From contig JAHFQC010000043.1 of assembly GCA_023259375.1 (NCBI GenBank), forward strand, positions 6,006-40,094: 34,089 nt of DNA, in the 5' to 3' direction. The notes under the pieces were generated by a model. The model ran no database searches and was not told where the DNA came from. It saw only the letters and a program-made list of their open reading frames with translations. Numbering within the stretch: the stretch's first letter is position 1; the number at the start of each line of letters is the position of its first letter. The DNA comes from Alphaproteobacteria bacterium (lineage in GTDB: Bacteria > Pseudomonadota > Alphaproteobacteria > Micropepsales > Micropepsaceae). This document shows, one piece after another, positions 1-10,324 of this stretch. A program made the position numbers and the translations under genes.

Positions 1-1
1 T

Positions 2-631
2 TTCGATCCCGGCAGCACGTCCGAAGGCGTGATCGTCTCGACGGTGCTGGTGTTCCTCCTGGTGATGATGCTCGACACCTCAGGCACGCTGACCGCCGTG
101 GCTTACCAGGGCAAGCTGACCACCGAAGACGGCAAGCTGCCGAACGCGCGCAAGGCGCTGACCACCGATGCGGTCGGTTCGATGCTGGGCGCGGCCTGCG
201 GCACCTCGCCGGTGACGGCCTATATCGAAAGCTCCGCCGGCATCCAGGCGGGCGGGCGCAGCGGCCTGACGGCGGTGGTCGTGGGCGTGCTGTTCCTGCT
301 GGCGCTGTTCTTCTCGCCGATCGCCACATCTGTGCCCGCTTATGCCACCGCTCCGGCGCTGATCTTCGTGGCGGTGCTGATGGTCGGGGGCCTAAGGGAA
401 ATCAACTGGGACGACCTCACCGAAGCCGCCCCGGCGCTGCTGACGGCCCTGGCGATCCCCTTCACCTACTCCATCGCCTCCGGCATCGGCATTGGCTTCA
501 TCGCTTATGTCGCGATCAAAGCGGTGGCGTGGCGCTGGAAGGACCTGAACCCGGCCGTGGTGGTGATCGCATTGGCGTTCATCGCCAAGATCATCATGGA
601 CGCGCAGAGTTTTGCGGGAGCAGCGGGCTAG
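2..631 (+). CDS. NCS2-family purine permease (AzgA-like), C-terminal part
   Basis: The reading frame is open to the left edge, so only the last 209 residues are seen and the true start lies outside the window; a GTG at 29 is internal. The fragment is hydrophobic with several membrane helices. It carries the segment TSPVTAYIESSAG followed by GGRSGLTAVVVG, which resembles the TxYIESAAG...GGRTGLTAVV block of AzgA/PbuG-type guanine/hypoxanthine/adenine permeases, inner-membrane proton symporters. The gene converges on the DUF1467 gene: its TAG stop and that gene's stop on the other strand share the four bases CTAG at 628-631. The exact purine specificity cannot be read from the fragment. Confidence 0.85.
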   Translation, partial: FDPGSTSEGVIVSTVLVFLLVMMLDTSGTLTAVAYQGKLTTEDGKLPNARKALTTDAVGSMLGAACGTSPVTAYIESSAGIQAGGRSGLTAVVVGVLFLLALFFSPIATSVPAYATAPALIFVAVLMVGGLREINWDDLTEAAPALLTALAIPFTYSIASGIGIGFIAYVAIKAVAWRWKDLNPAVVVIALAFIAKIIMDAQSFAGAAG

Positions 632-846
632 AGGTCGAAGACCTTCAGCGCGATCAGAACGTAGAAAACGCCAAACAACACCACGGCAATGCCGGTGGCG
701 ATCAGGGCTTTGCGGCCAAGGCGCGCGTGTTTGGGAGCGCCGGTCTCGCGATCAACCTCGCCCAGGCCGACCGGCAGAAGACAGAAAAAAGCGAGAAACC
801 ACGCAATGGCAAAGGCGCTGACGAGGACGGCGCCGTGAACAATCAT
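628..846 (-). CDS. DUF1467 family small membrane protein
   Basis: A 72-residue protein with two predicted membrane helices (about residues 5-27 and 50-68), joined by a short polar loop containing GEVDRETGAPKHARLGRKAL. Size, helix arrangement and position directly after methylmalonyl-CoA epimerase fit the alphaproteobacterial DUF1467 family, whose function is unknown. The start overlaps the stop of the epimerase gene by four bases (ATGA), indicating translational coupling. It is the last gene of the long minus-strand unit, and no intrinsic terminator is visible before the convergent permease gene. Confidence 0.8.
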   Translation of the reverse strand: MIVHGAVLVSAFAIAWFLAFFCLLPVGLGEVDRETGAPKHARLGRKALIATGIAVVLFGVFYVLIALKVFDL

Positions 847-1241
847 GCTTGCTCCAGCTCGACCAGCGTGCCGACGAAATCCTTGGGATGCAGGAACACC
901 ACCGGCTTGCTGTGGGCGCCGATCTTGATGTCGCCGAGAACACGGGCGCCTGCTGCCGCCAGTCTGTCGCGCGCGGCTGCGATGTCGTCCACCTCGTAGC
1001 AGACATGATGCATGCCGCCGGACGGGTTCTTTTCGAGATAGGCAGCGATTGGCGATTTTTCGCCCAGCGGCTGCAGGAGCTCGATTTTTGTGTTCGGCAG
1101 CTCGACGAACACGACCGTCACGCCATGCTCCGGCAGCGCGTGCGGCTCGGACACTTTGGCGCCGAGAAGATCGCGATAGATCGCGGCGGATTTCCCGAGA
1201 TCGGCGGTGGCAATGGCGACATGATTCAAGCGACCGATCAT
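843..1241 (-). CDS. mce: methylmalonyl-CoA epimerase
   Basis: A 132-residue vicinal-oxygen-chelate protein that interconverts (2R)- and (2S)-methylmalonyl-CoA in propionyl-CoA metabolism. Two glyoxalase-like modules are visible. The expected metal-site residues are present: His7 in LNHVAIA, Glu54 in IELLQP, His78/79 in MHHVCYEV, and Glu128 in TLVELEQ. Length is normal for the bacterial enzyme. A strong AGGAGG ribosome site lies six bases before the ATG at 1241, in a 17-base gap after the ribonuclease J gene. Placement next to DUF1467 is common in Alphaproteobacteria. The methylmalonyl-CoA mutase partner is not in this window. Confidence 0.93.
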   Translation of the reverse strand: MIGRLNHVAIATADLGKSAAIYRDLLGAKVSEPHALPEHGVTVVFVELPNTKIELLQPLGEKSPIAAYLEKNPSGGMHHVCYEVDDIAAARDRLAAAGARVLGDIKIGAHSKPVVFLHPKDFVGTLVELEQA

Positions 1242-1258
1242 CGGAATCCTCCTGTGGA

Positions 1259-2920
1259 CTAAACCGTCACCACTTCCACCCGCGTGATGGGCTTCTTGCC
1301 CCAGGCGTCTTCGGCGGCGCGACGGGCGGCACGGCGAACGGATTCGCGCAGGTCACCCTCGTCATCCTTTCTCGGATTGTGACGGTCCAGCGCTTTATCA
1401 ACCGCAGTACGTACGGCTTCGTGCACCGGCTCGGGCATGCCTTCGAGGATGATGCCGGGATCGGCGGCGACGCGGTTTTTTTCGTCGAGCACCAGTGTGA
1501 TCGCGATCATGCCGGCGAAACTCAGTGCCCGGCGGGCGCGCGCAAGGCCGAGCCCCTCCGCCACCAGCACGGTACCGTCGAGATGAACGCGGCCGGACGG
1601 AGTTTCATCGATCACCGACGCCTTGCCCGGCGCCAGTTTCAGCATCTGGCCGTTTTCGATGATGACTACCTGCGGCACCTGCAGCGACTTCGCCAGCGCG
1701 GCATGGGCGTGAAGGTGGCGCGTCTCGCCATGCACGGGCACGGCGATCTTGGGCCGCACCCAGCGATACATTTCGGTCAATTCATCGCGCGCCGGATGGC
1801 CCGAGACGTGGACGAAATGATCCTCGGTCGACAGCACTTCGACGCCGATGGCGGCGAGCTTGTTGTGCAGTTCAAAAATCGGCAGCTCGTTGCCGGGAAT
1901 GACGCGCGACGAGAAGATCACCGTGTCGCCGGGTCCGAGCTTGACCACATGCTCGCCCGAGGCGATGCGCGGCAAGGCGGCACGCTGCTCGCCCTGACTG
2001 CCGGTGCAGAGATAGAGCACCTTGTGCGGCGCGATATCCTCCGCGTCCTCGAAATCGATGGTCGGCGGAAAATCCTGCAAATAGCCGGTTTCCTTGGCCG
2101 CCTGGACGATCTTGTGCATGGCGCGTCCGACCAGCACGACATGGCGCTTATGGGCCTTGGCGGCCTTGGCGATGGTGTCGAGCCGCGCCACGTTGGACGC
2201 GAAGGCCGTCACCGCAATGCGGCCCTTGATGGTGCCGATCAGTTCGGTGAGATGCTTCTTCACGTCGGCTTCCGAGCCGGAGCGGCCCTTCACCAAGGCA
2301 TTGGTGGAATCGCAGACCAGCGCCAGAACGCCATCGTCGCCCAGCGCCTTGAGGCGGCTGATGTCGGCCTTCTTGCCGACCACCGGATCGGGGTCGATTT
2401 TCCAGTCGCCGGTATGCACGACGGTGCCGAGCGGCGTCTTGATCGCGATCGCATTCGGTTCCGGAATGGAATGGGTGAGCGAAACGAGTTCGATCTCGAA
2501 CGGGCCGAGGCTCAGCTTGCCGTGCGGCGGAACTACCTTGAGCTTGGCCTTGCCGGTGAGGTCAGCCTCTTCCAGCTTGCCTTCGATCAGCTTGGCGGTG
2601 AACGGCGTCGCATAGACGGGGCATTTCAGCATTGGCCACAACAGCGCGATGGCACCGATGTGATCCTCGTGCGCATGGGTGGCAATGATGCCAAGCACGT
2701 CGTCGCGCCGTTCGGCCAGGAACGAGATATCCGGCATGATGAGATCGACGCCGGGCGTTGCGCCCTCGCGGCCGAACAACACGCCGCAATCGACGATGAC
2801 CCATTTGCGATCGTCGTCGGGACCGAAGCCGTAGGCGTTGAAATTCATCCCGATCTCGCCCGCGCCGCCGAGCGGCAACAGGACGAGTTCGTTATCGTCG
2901 TCGGTGATCTTATGAGGCAC
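1259..2920 (-). CDS. rnj: ribonuclease J
   Basis: A 553-residue metallo-beta-lactamase/beta-CASP ribonuclease that processes and degrades RNA by endonucleolytic and 5'-3' exonucleolytic cleavage. The zinc-binding signature HAHEDH sits at residues 82-87. Further ligand and active-site positions are His150 (LTHS), Asp172 (HTGDW), CDSTNA near 203-208 in the beta-CASP part, SGHPARDEL with His375, and PVHGE with His397. Length matches alphaproteobacterial RNase J. The start chosen is GTG at 2920, three bases after coaX; the next residues (PHKITDDDNELVLLPLGGAGEIGMN) match the usual family N-terminus. Confidence 0.95.
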   Translation of the reverse strand: MPHKITDDDNELVLLPLGGAGEIGMNFNAYGFGPDDDRKWVIVDCGVLFGREGATPGVDLIMPDISFLAERRDDVLGIIATHAHEDHIGAIALLWPMLKCPVYATPFTAKLIEGKLEEADLTGKAKLKVVPPHGKLSLGPFEIELVSLTHSIPEPNAIAIKTPLGTVVHTGDWKIDPDPVVGKKADISRLKALGDDGVLALVCDSTNALVKGRSGSEADVKKHLTELIGTIKGRIAVTAFASNVARLDTIAKAAKAHKRHVVLVGRAMHKIVQAAKETGYLQDFPPTIDFEDAEDIAPHKVLYLCTGSQGEQRAALPRIASGEHVVKLGPGDTVIFSSRVIPGNELPIFELHNKLAAIGVEVLSTEDHFVHVSGHPARDELTEMYRWVRPKIAVPVHGETRHLHAHAALAKSLQVPQVVIIENGQMLKLAPGKASVIDETPSGRVHLDGTVLVAEGLGLARARRALSFAGMIAITLVLDEKNRVAADPGIILEGMPEPVHEAVRTAVDKALDRHNPRKDDEGDLRESVRRAARRAAEDAWGKKPITRVEVVTV

Positions 2921-2923
2921 TAT

Positions 2924-3697
2924 TTATCCAACCTTATTCCGCGCGTAAATCTGCGCCAGACCGCGAATTGTGAGCTCGGGGTCGTAGTGATCGATCGTCG
3001 GGGTCTGCCGGTAGAATACGCGGCCCAAGCCGCCGGTGGCGATCACCGTCATCGGGGTTCCGTATTCGGCCTTGATGCGCGCAATCAGGCCTTCGATCAA
3101 TCCGATATAGCCCCAGTACATGCCCGACTGCATCGCCGGAACGGTATCCTTGCCGATCACCGTATTGGTGCGCGCGATGGCGACGCGCGGCAGCATGGCG
3201 GCAGCCTTGTGCAGCGCTTCGGCCGACAGATTGATGCCGGGCGCAATGACGCCGCCTTCATAATCGCCGTCCTTGTTGACGATGTCGAAGGTGGTGGCAG
3301 TGCCGAAATCGACCACGATCAGCGGCCCGCCGTAATGCGCGTGGGCCGAAACGGTGTTGACCAGACGGTCGGCGCCGACCGCTTCCGGGCGCAGGGTCAA
3401 AACCTTCAGGCCGAGATCGACGGCCGGATCGCCGACCACGACGGCTTCGATGTTGAGATAGCGCTTGCAGAACTGGCGCAGGTCGAACAGCGCCGCCGGG
3501 ACGACGGTGGCGATGATGGCGCCGTCAAAATCGTCGAACTTGAGGCCGTTGAGTTCGAACAGCGGCTTCAGCAGCACCGCATATTCGTCGGCGGTGCGCG
3601 CCGTCTTGGTAACCGCGCGCCATTCGCAGCGGATGGCATTGCCGTCCCAAACCGCGAAAACGATGTTGGTGTTGCCGGCGTCGATGGCCAGGAGCAT
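2924..3697 (-). CDS. coaX: type III pantothenate kinase
   Basis: A 257-residue protein catalysing the first step of coenzyme A synthesis, ATP-dependent phosphorylation of pantothenate. It shows the acetate-kinase/Hsp70-like fold signatures of CoaX: the phosphate loop DAGNTN at residues 6-11, GADR at 108-111 for substrate binding, DFGTATT at 130-136, and the EGGVIAPG segment around 147-154. The ATG at 3697 is seven bases after the birA stop. Type III enzymes are cytosolic and usually need a monovalent cation. The birA-coaX-rnj order is conserved in Alphaproteobacteria, but a reason linking them to complex I is not evident. Confidence 0.95.
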   Translation of the reverse strand: MLLAIDAGNTNIVFAVWDGNAIRCEWRAVTKTARTADEYAVLLKPLFELNGLKFDDFDGAIIATVVPAALFDLRQFCKRYLNIEAVVVGDPAVDLGLKVLTLRPEAVGADRLVNTVSAHAHYGGPLIVVDFGTATTFDIVNKDGDYEGGVIAPGINLSAEALHKAAAMLPRVAIARTNTVIGKDTVPAMQSGMYWGYIGLIEGLIARIKAEYGTPMTVIATGGLGRVFYRQTPTIDHYDPELTIRGLAQIYARNKVG

Positions 3698-3704
3698 GTG
3701 AACC

Positions 3705-4484
3705 TCAGAAAAATACTTCGCCTGCGGCGATCGTTCGTGTCACCCCGCCCGGCAAACCCAGAACCAGTGCGCCGGTATCGTCGATATCGCGGAACACGCC
3801 GGTCGTCTCTTCCCGCGCCAGCCGGACGCGGATACGCGAGCCCAATCCGTGCGCGCGCGCCAGCCAGGCTTCCCGGACGGGGGCAAAACCGGCTTCGCGC
3901 CAGGCCTCATACCACTTCGCGAAACTGTCAGCGAGGTCGAGCAGCGCATCCTGCGGGGACGGGGCCGTACCCAGGGCGGCGATGGCCGTGGCCGGAATGC
4001 GGGTATCCTCGGGATACGACTTCAGGTTAATCCCGATGCCGATTGCCAGCCAAGCGATCGAACCATCAGGATCAGCCTCGGATTCCAACAGGATACCGGT
4101 GATTTTCCGGCCATGAACCAGCACATCATTGGGCCATTTGAGAGCGACGTCGGGCACGTAGCGCGCCACTGCGTCCCCTGCCGCCAGCGCCGCGACGAAG
4201 GAAAGCTGAGCACATTCGGCGGCCGGACGGTCGGGGCGCAACAGCAGCGTGGCGGAGAGATTGCCTTCCGGCGCCGTCCACACCCGGCCGCGGCGGCCCT
4301 TGCCCTTCGTCTGGCGCGCGGCAGAGATCCATAGCGGTCCCGGCTCGCCTTGCGCAGCGCGACGGCGCGCTTCCTCGTTGGTGGAATCGACCTCCGCCAA
4401 TTCCACAAGACGGTAGCCGGCAGGCCAGCTCGTCAAGGCAGCAAGGCCTGCGCCGCAGCTTGCGCCGGTCCGACCAGCACCCAC
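3705..4484 (-). CDS. birA: biotin-[acetyl-CoA-carboxylase] ligase, group I
   Basis: Biotin protein ligase, which activates biotin to biotinyl-AMP and attaches it to the biotin carboxyl carrier lysine. The ATP/biotin loop GKGRRGRVW lies at residues 61-69 and is followed by KWPNDV and ITGILLES, the rest of the catalytic core. There is no N-terminal helix-turn-helix, so it is a group I enzyme without repressor function. The start is uncertain. The ATG at 4484 gives 259 residues but overlaps nuoN by 52 bases with a low-complexity Gly/Ala leader. A TTG at 4436, overlapping the nuoN stop as TTGA, gives 243 residues and begins just before the conserved part, so it may be the real start. Confidence 0.92.
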   Translation of the reverse strand: MGAGRTGASCGAGLAALTSWPAGYRLVELAEVDSTNEEARRRAAQGEPGPLWISAARQTKGKGRRGRVWTAPEGNLSATLLLRPDRPAAECAQLSFVAALAAGDAVARYVPDVALKWPNDVLVHGRKITGILLESEADPDGSIAWLAIGIGINLKSYPEDTRIPATAIAALGTAPSPQDALLDLADSFAKWYEAWREAGFAPVREAWLARAHGLGSRIRVRLAREETTGVFRDIDDTGALVLGLPGGVTRTIAAGEVFF

Positions 4485-5869
4485 GGAACCACCAGCAGCA
4501 ACACGGTAAACGCCGTCGACAGCGCCAGGATGGTTCCCATGCCGCGGCCGCCAAGGCCTGCATCCAGCGGCTTCGCCGGTTCATCGAAGTAAATCACCTT
4601 GGCGATGCGCAGATAGTAGTAGGCGCCGACGCAGCTCGCGAGCACGCCGAGCACCGCCGGAATGATGAGCCCGGCATGCATGGCAGCGAGGAAGACGTAG
4701 ATCTTGGCGACAATACCGGCGACCGGCGGCAAACCCGCCAGCGACCACATCAGTGCCGAGAACGCGAAGGCATAGCCGGGACGCGTGCGCGCCAGACCGG
4801 CCAGATCGGAGATGTTCTCCACCGCCTCACCGTCGCGCCGCATCGCCTGGATGCAGACGAAAGCGCCGATATTGGTGACGGCATAGAACGCGATGTAGAT
4901 CAGCATGCCGCGCACGCCTTCCTGCGTTCCGGCGGCCAGCCCCAACAGCGCATAGCCCATATGGCCGATCGAGGAGTACGCCATCAGGCGTTTGATGTTC
5001 TCCTGCCCGATCGCGGCGACCGAACCGAGCCACATCGACAGCACCGACACCACGACGATGATCTGCTGATATTGCCCGACGGCATGGGCGAACGGGATCA
5101 TCACGGCACGGATGGTCAGCGCGAAGGCGGCGACCTTGGCGGCGGTGGTGAAGAAGGCGGTCACCGGCGTCGGCGAGCCTTCGTAGACGTCGGGCGCCCA
5201 CATATGGAACGGCACGGCGGAAATCTTGAACACCAAGCCGGCGATCAGGAACACCAGTCCGAAGATGAGGCCAATGCCGACACCCGATTGACCGATCACC
5301 TCTGCCACGCCGGTGAACGTGGTGGTGCCGGTGAATCCGTAGATCAGCGAAATGCCGTACAGCATCATGCCCGACGACAGCGCGCCGAGGACGAAATACT
5401 TGAGGCCGGCTTCGGTCGAACGGGTGTTGTCGCGCTGAAACGCGGCGAGCACGTAGAGCGCGAGGCTCTGCAGTTCGAGACCGAGATAGAGCGCCAGGAA
5501 GCTCGATGCCGACACCATCGCCAGCATGCCGAGGGTGGCAAGCCCGATCAGGATCGGCATCTCGAAGCGGACCATCTTCTCCTTTTCGAAGAAGTTTTCC
5601 GCCATCAGGATGCAAAGCGCGGCCGAGCCGAGGATCAGCACCTTGGTGAAGCCCGAGAACGCGTCCACCACGAAGGCGCCGTTGAACGCCGTATCGGGAA
5701 CGCCAACGCAGACCGCAGCGCCCGCGATCACCATCAGCGCCGCCATCAGGAACGACACCAGGCGGGTGGCGCCATCGCCCTGCCAAGCGCCGATCATCAG
5801 CGCCGCCATCGAGCCGATCGCGAGGATCAGTTCCGGCGCCAGAACAATGAGGTCATGAGCGATGTTCAT
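4433..5869 (-). CDS. nuoN: NADH-quinone oxidoreductase subunit N
   Basis: A 478-residue, multi-helix antiporter-like subunit of the complex I membrane arm, one of three Mrp-type proton-pumping units. The buried charged residues expected for this family are present: Glu132 in LGLELQSL and Lys215 in [19 protein letters not shown], the canonical broken-helix region. The ATG at 5869 overlaps the nuoM stop by four bases (ATGA), indicating coupled translation. It is the last nuo gene and runs into birA. Confidence 0.97.
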   Translation of the reverse strand: MNIAHDLIVLAPELILAIGSMAALMIGAWQGDGATRLVSFLMAALMVIAGAAVCVGVPDTAFNGAFVVDAFSGFTKVLILGSAALCILMAENFFEKEKMVRFEMPILIGLATLGMLAMVSASSFLALYLGLELQSLALYVLAAFQRDNTRSTEAGLKYFVLGALSSGMMLYGISLIYGFTGTTTFTGVAEVIGQSGVGIGLIFGLVFLIAGLVFKISAVPFHMWAPDVYEGSPTPVTAFFTTAAKVAAFALTIRAVMIPFAHAVGQYQQIIVVVSVLSMWLGSVAAIGQENIKRLMAYSSIGHMGYALLGLAAGTQEGVRGMLIYIAFYAVTNIGAFVCIQAMRRDGEAVENISDLAGLARTRPGYAFAFSALMWSLAGLPPVAGIVAKIYVFLAAMHAGLIIPAVLGVLASCVGAYYYLRIAKVIYFDEPAKPLDAGLGGRGMGTILALSTAFTVLLLVVPWVLVGPAQAAAQALLP

Positions 5870-7413
5870 GGCGCGCGCTCCGTGCCACTTTGGGCAACCC
5901 TAACAGATGAAGGAAGAGTACCGCGGTCGTAGGCCACGGCGGTGTGATGCTGCTTGATCAGATGGGCGACCGAGGGGCCGGTGATGTCGAAGATGAACTT
6001 CGGATAGACGCCCATCACGAGCGTGGCGATCACCAGCGGCACCAGGATTGCGGCTTCGCGCAGCGACAGGTCCTTGATCGCCTGCAACGACGGCTTGACC
6101 AGTTCGCCGAAGATCACGCGCCAGTAGAGGTACAGCATGTAGGCCGCCGACAGGATCACGCCGGTGGCGGCGAAGATCGCGACCCAGGTCTGGACGTGGA
6201 AGACGCCGACCATGGTGAGGAATTCGCCGATGAAGCCTGAGGTACCCGGAAGGCCGATATTGGCCAGTGCGAACACCATGAACACCACGGCATAGAACGG
6301 CATGCGATTGACGAGGCCGCCGTACGCGGCGATGTCGCGGGTGTGCATGCGGTCGTAGATCACGCCGACGCAAAGGAACAGCGCGCCCGAGACGACGCCG
6401 TGGCTCAGCATCTGGAAGACACCGCCTTCGACGCCCTGCTGCGTCAGGGTGAAAATGCCCATGGTGACGAAGCCCATGTGCGCCACCGACGAGTAGGCGA
6501 TCAGCTTCTTCACATCCTCCTGCGCCAAGGCGACGAACGAGGTGTAGATGATGGCAACGACGGAGAGCGTGAAGACGAATGGCGCCAAGGCCTCCGACGC
6601 GGTCGCAAACATCGGCAGCGAGAAGCGCAGGAAGCCGTATCCGCCCATCTTCAGGAGAATGGCGGCGAGGATCACCGATCCGGCGGTGGGCGCCTCGACG
6701 TGCGCATCCGGCAACCAGGTATGGACCGGCCACATCGGCATCTTCACGGCGAAGCTGGCGAAGAACGCGAACCACAGGAAGTATTGCGCCTGTACCGGGA
6801 AATGCACCGTGTTGATGATGGTCGGAATGTCGGTGGTGCCGGCGGTGAAGTAGATCCACAACATCGCCAGCAGCATGAACAGCGAGCCGAGCAGCGTATA
6901 GAGGAAGAACTTGAAGCTGGCGTAGACACGCCGCTTGCCGCCCCAGATGCCGATGATCAGGAACATCGGGATCAGGCCGCCTTCGAAGAAGATGTAGAAC
7001 AGGAACAGATCGAGCGCCGTGAAGACGCCCATCATCAGAGTTTCGAGCGCCAGGAACGCGATCATGTATTCCGGCACGCGGGTCTTTACTGATTCCCAAC
7101 TGGCGAGGATGGTGAACGGCATCAACAGGCCGGTCAGCACCACGAACAGCATCGAAATGCCGTCGACGCCCATGTGATAGGTGATGCCGGTGCCGGCACC
7201 GAACCATTCCGCCTGCTCGACGAACTGAAAGGCCGAGGACGAACCGTCAAAGCGCGACCACATATATATAGTGAGCGCGGCATCGACCAAGGTGACGCCC
7301 AGCGCCACCCAGCGGGCCGTAGTGGCGCGCACAGTTTCATTCGACCGCGTCGCCAGGATGGCAAGAATGCCGACGAGCGGCAGGAAGATGATGATGGAGA
7401 GAAGATGGTTCAT
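5866..7413 (-). CDS. nuoM: NADH-quinone oxidoreductase subunit M
   Basis: A 515-residue antiporter-like membrane subunit. Glu144 in [12 protein letters not shown] and Lys224 in [20 protein letters not shown] correspond to the essential charged pair of the proton channel, and Lys255 in LLKMGGYG matches the central-axis lysine. About 14 hydrophobic helices can be traced. It starts at ATG 7413, three bases after the nuoL stop, and overlaps nuoN by four bases. Length is normal for NuoM. Confidence 0.97.
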   Translation of the reverse strand: MNHLLSIIIFLPLVGILAILATRSNETVRATTARWVALGVTLVDAALTIYMWSRFDGSSSAFQFVEQAEWFGAGTGITYHMGVDGISMLFVVLTGLLMPFTILASWESVKTRVPEYMIAFLALETLMMGVFTALDLFLFYIFFEGGLIPMFLIIGIWGGKRRVYASFKFFLYTLLGSLFMLLAMLWIYFTAGTTDIPTIINTVHFPVQAQYFLWFAFFASFAVKMPMWPVHTWLPDAHVEAPTAGSVILAAILLKMGGYGFLRFSLPMFATASEALAPFVFTLSVVAIIYTSFVALAQEDVKKLIAYSSVAHMGFVTMGIFTLTQQGVEGGVFQMLSHGVVSGALFLCVGVIYDRMHTRDIAAYGGLVNRMPFYAVVFMVFALANIGLPGTSGFIGEFLTMVGVFHVQTWVAIFAATGVILSAAYMLYLYWRVIFGELVKPSLQAIKDLSLREAAILVPLVIATLVMGVYPKFIFDITGPSVAHLIKQHHTAVAYDRGTLPSSVRVAQSGTERAP

Positions 7414-7416
7414 GGC

Positions 7417-9399
7417 TTATCTCCACCCCATCATGAACCAGGTCGCCAGTCCGACCACGCCGATCAGCATGGCGAAGGCGTAGTGATAAACATAACCCGA
7501 TTGCAGCTTCACCGCGCCCCGCGTGGCATCGAGAATGCGGGCGGCGACGCCGTCCGGCCCTAGCCCGTCGATAATGCGGCCATCGCCGAGCTTCCACAGC
7601 ACCCGACCCAGCCATTTGGCCGGACGGACAAAGAGGAAATCGTACAGCTCGTCGAAATACCATTTGCGATAGAGGAAGGTGTAGAGGAGCCCCTTGCGCG
7701 CCGCGAGCTGGGCCGGCAGTTCCGGGCGCATGATGTAGAAGTAATAGGCGATACCGAAACCGACGATCGTGAGGATCAGCGGCGCGAATTCGATCAGCAC
7801 CGGGATTTCGTGCTCGCCCTCGGCGTGATGGCCGAACGCCAGTGCCACGGCACCGCGCCAGAACACGGCATCGCCGATGAAGAAGTGAACGAAGGCGGCG
7901 CCCGCGATCAGTGCGCCGACAGCGAGCACGCCAAGCGGCACCAGCATGGTGCGGGCGGGTTCATGCACCTCTTCCAGCGCCGGAGCGTGGTGGTGCGGAT
8001 CGTGGTGATGATCCCATTCGTGATGATCGAGCCCGCGATAGCGGCCGTGGAAGGTCATCAGGAACTGGCGCCAGGAATAGAACGAGGTCATGCCCGCCGC
8101 AATCAGCGTCAGCCAGAAGGCGTAATGGCCCATTGGCGTACCCGCGAGATACGCGGAATTGATGATCGCGTCCTTGGAATAGAAACCGGCAGCGCCGACG
8201 CCAAGCATCGGAATGCCGACGCCGGTCAGCGCCAGATTGCCGATCAGCATCATCCAATAGGTGAACGGAAGCTGCTTCCGCAGCCCGCCCATCTTGCGCA
8301 TGTCCTGCTCGTGATGCATGGCGACGATCACCGCACCAGCCGAGAGGAACAGCAGCGCCTTGAAGAAGGCGTGCGTGAAGAGGTGGAACATCGCGGCGCC
8401 GTAGGCCGAAACGCCCGCGGCGACGAACATGTAGCCGAGCTGCGAGCAGGTCGAATAGGCGATCACCCGCTTGATGTCGTTCTGGAACAGGCCGACCGAA
8501 GCGGCGAAGAACGCCGTCGTGGCGCCGATGAAGGTGACGAAGGCCAGCGCGTTGGGCGCCAGCTCGAACAGCGGCGACGCGCGGCAGACCAGGAACACGC
8601 CCGCGGTCACCATGGTCGCGGCATGGATCAGCGCTGAGACCGGCGTCGGGCCTTCCATCGCGTCCGGCAGCCAAGTGTGCAGGCCGATCTGTGCCGACTT
8701 TCCCATCGCACCGACGAACAGCAAGAGGCAGATGGTGGTGAGGATGTCGACCTGCTGGCCGGCGAATTCGAACGTCTTGCCGGCGAACGCAGGCGCAGCC
8801 TTGAAGATAGCGTCGAAGTCGAGGGTGCCGAACACCCAGAAAATCGCGAACATGCCAAGCATGAAACCGAAGTCGCCGACACGGTTGACGACGAACGCCT
8901 TCAGCGCCGCCGCATTGGCGGACGGCTTCTTGTACCAGAAGCCGATCAAGAGATAGGACGCCAGACCGACGCCTTCCCAGCCGAAGAACACCTGCACGAA
9001 GTTGTTCGCCGTCACCAGCATCAGCATGGCGAAGGTGAACAGCGACAGGTAGGAGAAGAAGCGCGGCCGGTCGGGATCGTCGTGCATGTAGCCGATCGAA
9101 TAGAGATGCACGAGCGCCGATACACCCGTCACCACCACCAGCATGACCGCGGTCAAGGTGTCGACGCGCACGCTCCAGTCGACGGTGAGATCGCCGGAGG
9201 AGATCCAGGTCCACAGCGGCACAATCTGCGCGTGGCCGAGCAGCGCAACGTCGTAGAAGGCGTAAATCGATAATCCCAAGCTGACGAACAGGCCCACGGT
9301 GGTCAGCAGCTCCGATGGCCGCGCCCCCAGCCATTTCTGGAAGATGCCGGCGATCGCCGACGTGATGATGGGGAGGAAAACGAGGATCGCGTAGAGCAC
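7417..9399 (-). CDS. nuoL: NADH-quinone oxidoreductase subunit L
   Basis: The most distal antiporter-like subunit, 660 residues, with the long C-terminal lateral helix and anchor expected of NuoL. Key residues: Glu142 in FFGWEGVGL, Lys234 in [24 protein letters not shown] (split over 231-254), and the Lys409/Asp410 pair in FYSKD. A loop at 459-471 contains eight histidines in 13 residues. Such His-rich loops occur in other alphaproteobacterial NuoL proteins and probably have little bearing on catalysis. The start codon is GTG at 9399, three bases after nuoK. Confidence 0.97.
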   Translation of the reverse strand: MLYAILVFLPIITSAIAGIFQKWLGARPSELLTTVGLFVSLGLSIYAFYDVALLGHAQIVPLWTWISSGDLTVDWSVRVDTLTAVMLVVVTGVSALVHLYSIGYMHDDPDRPRFFSYLSLFTFAMLMLVTANNFVQVFFGWEGVGLASYLLIGFWYKKPSANAAALKAFVVNRVGDFGFMLGMFAIFWVFGTLDFDAIFKAAPAFAGKTFEFAGQQVDILTTICLLLFVGAMGKSAQIGLHTWLPDAMEGPTPVSALIHAATMVTAGVFLVCRASPLFELAPNALAFVTFIGATTAFFAASVGLFQNDIKRVIAYSTCSQLGYMFVAAGVSAYGAAMFHLFTHAFFKALLFLSAGAVIVAMHHEQDMRKMGGLRKQLPFTYWMMLIGNLALTGVGIPMLGVGAAGFYSKDAIINSAYLAGTPMGHYAFWLTLIAAGMTSFYSWRQFLMTFHGRYRGLDHHEWDHHHDPHHHAPALEEVHEPARTMLVPLGVLAVGALIAGAAFVHFFIGDAVFWRGAVALAFGHHAEGEHEIPVLIEFAPLILTIVGFGIAYYFYIMRPELPAQLAARKGLLYTFLYRKWYFDELYDFLFVRPAKWLGRVLWKLGDGRIIDGLGPDGVAARILDATRGAVKLQSGYVYHYAFAMLIGVVGLATWFMMGWR

Positions 9400-9402
9400 G
9401 TT

Positions 9403-9711
9403 TCAGCCCTTCATCATGTTAACGTCATCCACCGCAATGGTGCGGCGGTTGCGGAAATAGACCACCAGGATGGCAAGTCCGATCGCGGCCTCGGCGGCGG
9501 CGACGGTGAGCACGAACAGCGCGAACACCTGCCCCACCAAATCGTTCAGGTAAGTCGAGAACGCCACGAAGTTGATGTTGACCGAGAGCAGGATCAGCTC
9601 GATCGACATCAGGATGATGATGATGTTCTTGCGGTTGAGGAAGATGCCGAACACGCCGATGGTGAACAGCGCCGCGGCGACGGTCAGATAGTGGGCCAGC
9701 CCGATTTCCAT
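9403..9711 (-). CDS. nuoK: NADH-quinone oxidoreductase subunit K
   Basis: A 102-residue, three-helix subunit homologous to mitochondrial ND4L. The two conserved intramembrane glutamates are present at Glu38 ([10 protein letters not shown]) and Glu74 ([10 protein letters not shown]), equivalent to E. coli Glu36 and Glu72 of the proton path. The start ATG at 9711 shares one base with the nuoJ stop (TAATG), so translation is probably coupled. Confidence 0.97.
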   Translation of the reverse strand: MEIGLAHYLTVAAALFTIGVFGIFLNRKNIIIILMSIELILLSVNINFVAFSTYLNDLVGQVFALFVLTVAAAEAAIGLAILVVYFRNRRTIAVDDVNMMKG

Positions 9712-10319
9712 TATTCGACTCCCTCGCCCGGTTTGACGTCGACCAGGGCCATCGCATCGGACGGCTCGCGCGAAATCTGGGTCCAGGCCTTCTGGCGGCG
9801 GACGCCGTCACGATGGCGCAGCGTCAGCACGATGGCGCCGATCATCGCCACCAAGAGGACCAAGCCGGCGGCCTGGAAGTAGTAGACATAGTCCGTATAG
9901 AGGATGTGCCCGAGCGCCTGCGTGTTGGTGATGCCCTTCGGCGTTGCAGCCGCCGGAGCCGCGTGCGGTGCGAAATGCCAGTGCGCCGCCACCGCGATGA
10001 TCAACTCGGCGAACAACAGTCCGCCGATGCCGAGCCCGGGCAGCAGATACGACTGAACACCCTTCTTCAACTCCGCGAAGTCGACGTCGAGCATCATCAC
10101 CACGAACAGGAACAGCACCGCCACGGCACCGACGTAGACGATCACCAGGATCATGGCGATGAACTCGGCGCCGAGCAGCACGAACAATCCCGCCGCATTG
10201 AAGAAGGCGAGGATCAGGAACAGCACCGAATAGACCGGGTTCCTGGAGGTCACCACCACCACACCGCTCGCAAGGAGCACCGTGGCGAAGAGATAGAAGG
10301 CGAGAGCTTGCAGGATCAT
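9711..10319 (-). CDS. nuoJ: NADH-quinone oxidoreductase subunit J
   Basis: A 202-residue, five-helix subunit homologous to ND6. The family segment [20 protein letters not shown], containing the pi-bulge helix glycine, is intact. The frame is open upstream to 10511, but that part overlaps nuoI and is arginine-rich nonsense. The ATG at 10319 ([11 protein letters not shown]) lies five bases after the nuoI stop and is the clear start. The C-terminal third is a long hydrophilic loop plus a final helix, as in other alphaproteobacterial NuoJ. Confidence 0.96.
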   Translation of the reverse strand: MILQALAFYLFATVLLASGVVVVTSRNPVYSVLFLILAFFNAAGLFVLLGAEFIAMILVIVYVGAVAVLFLFVVMMLDVDFAELKKGVQSYLLPGLGIGGLLFAELIIAVAAHWHFAPHAAPAAATPKGITNTQALGHILYTDYVYYFQAAGLVLLVAMIGAIVLTLRHRDGVRRQKAWTQISREPSDAMALVDVKPGEGVE

Positions 10320-10324
10320 GGGGT

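Noticed and set aside
1049..4030. Very long plus-strand open frame (993 codons) opposite rnj, coaX and birA
   Set aside because: It is the antisense shadow of three well-recognised genes in GC-rich DNA; the translated sequence is Arg/His/Asp-rich and matches no family.
7957..8030. Histidine-rich loop in NuoL as a possible novel metal-binding insert
   Set aside because: Similar His-rich loops occur at this place in other alphaproteobacterial NuoL proteins, so it is probably ordinary variation.
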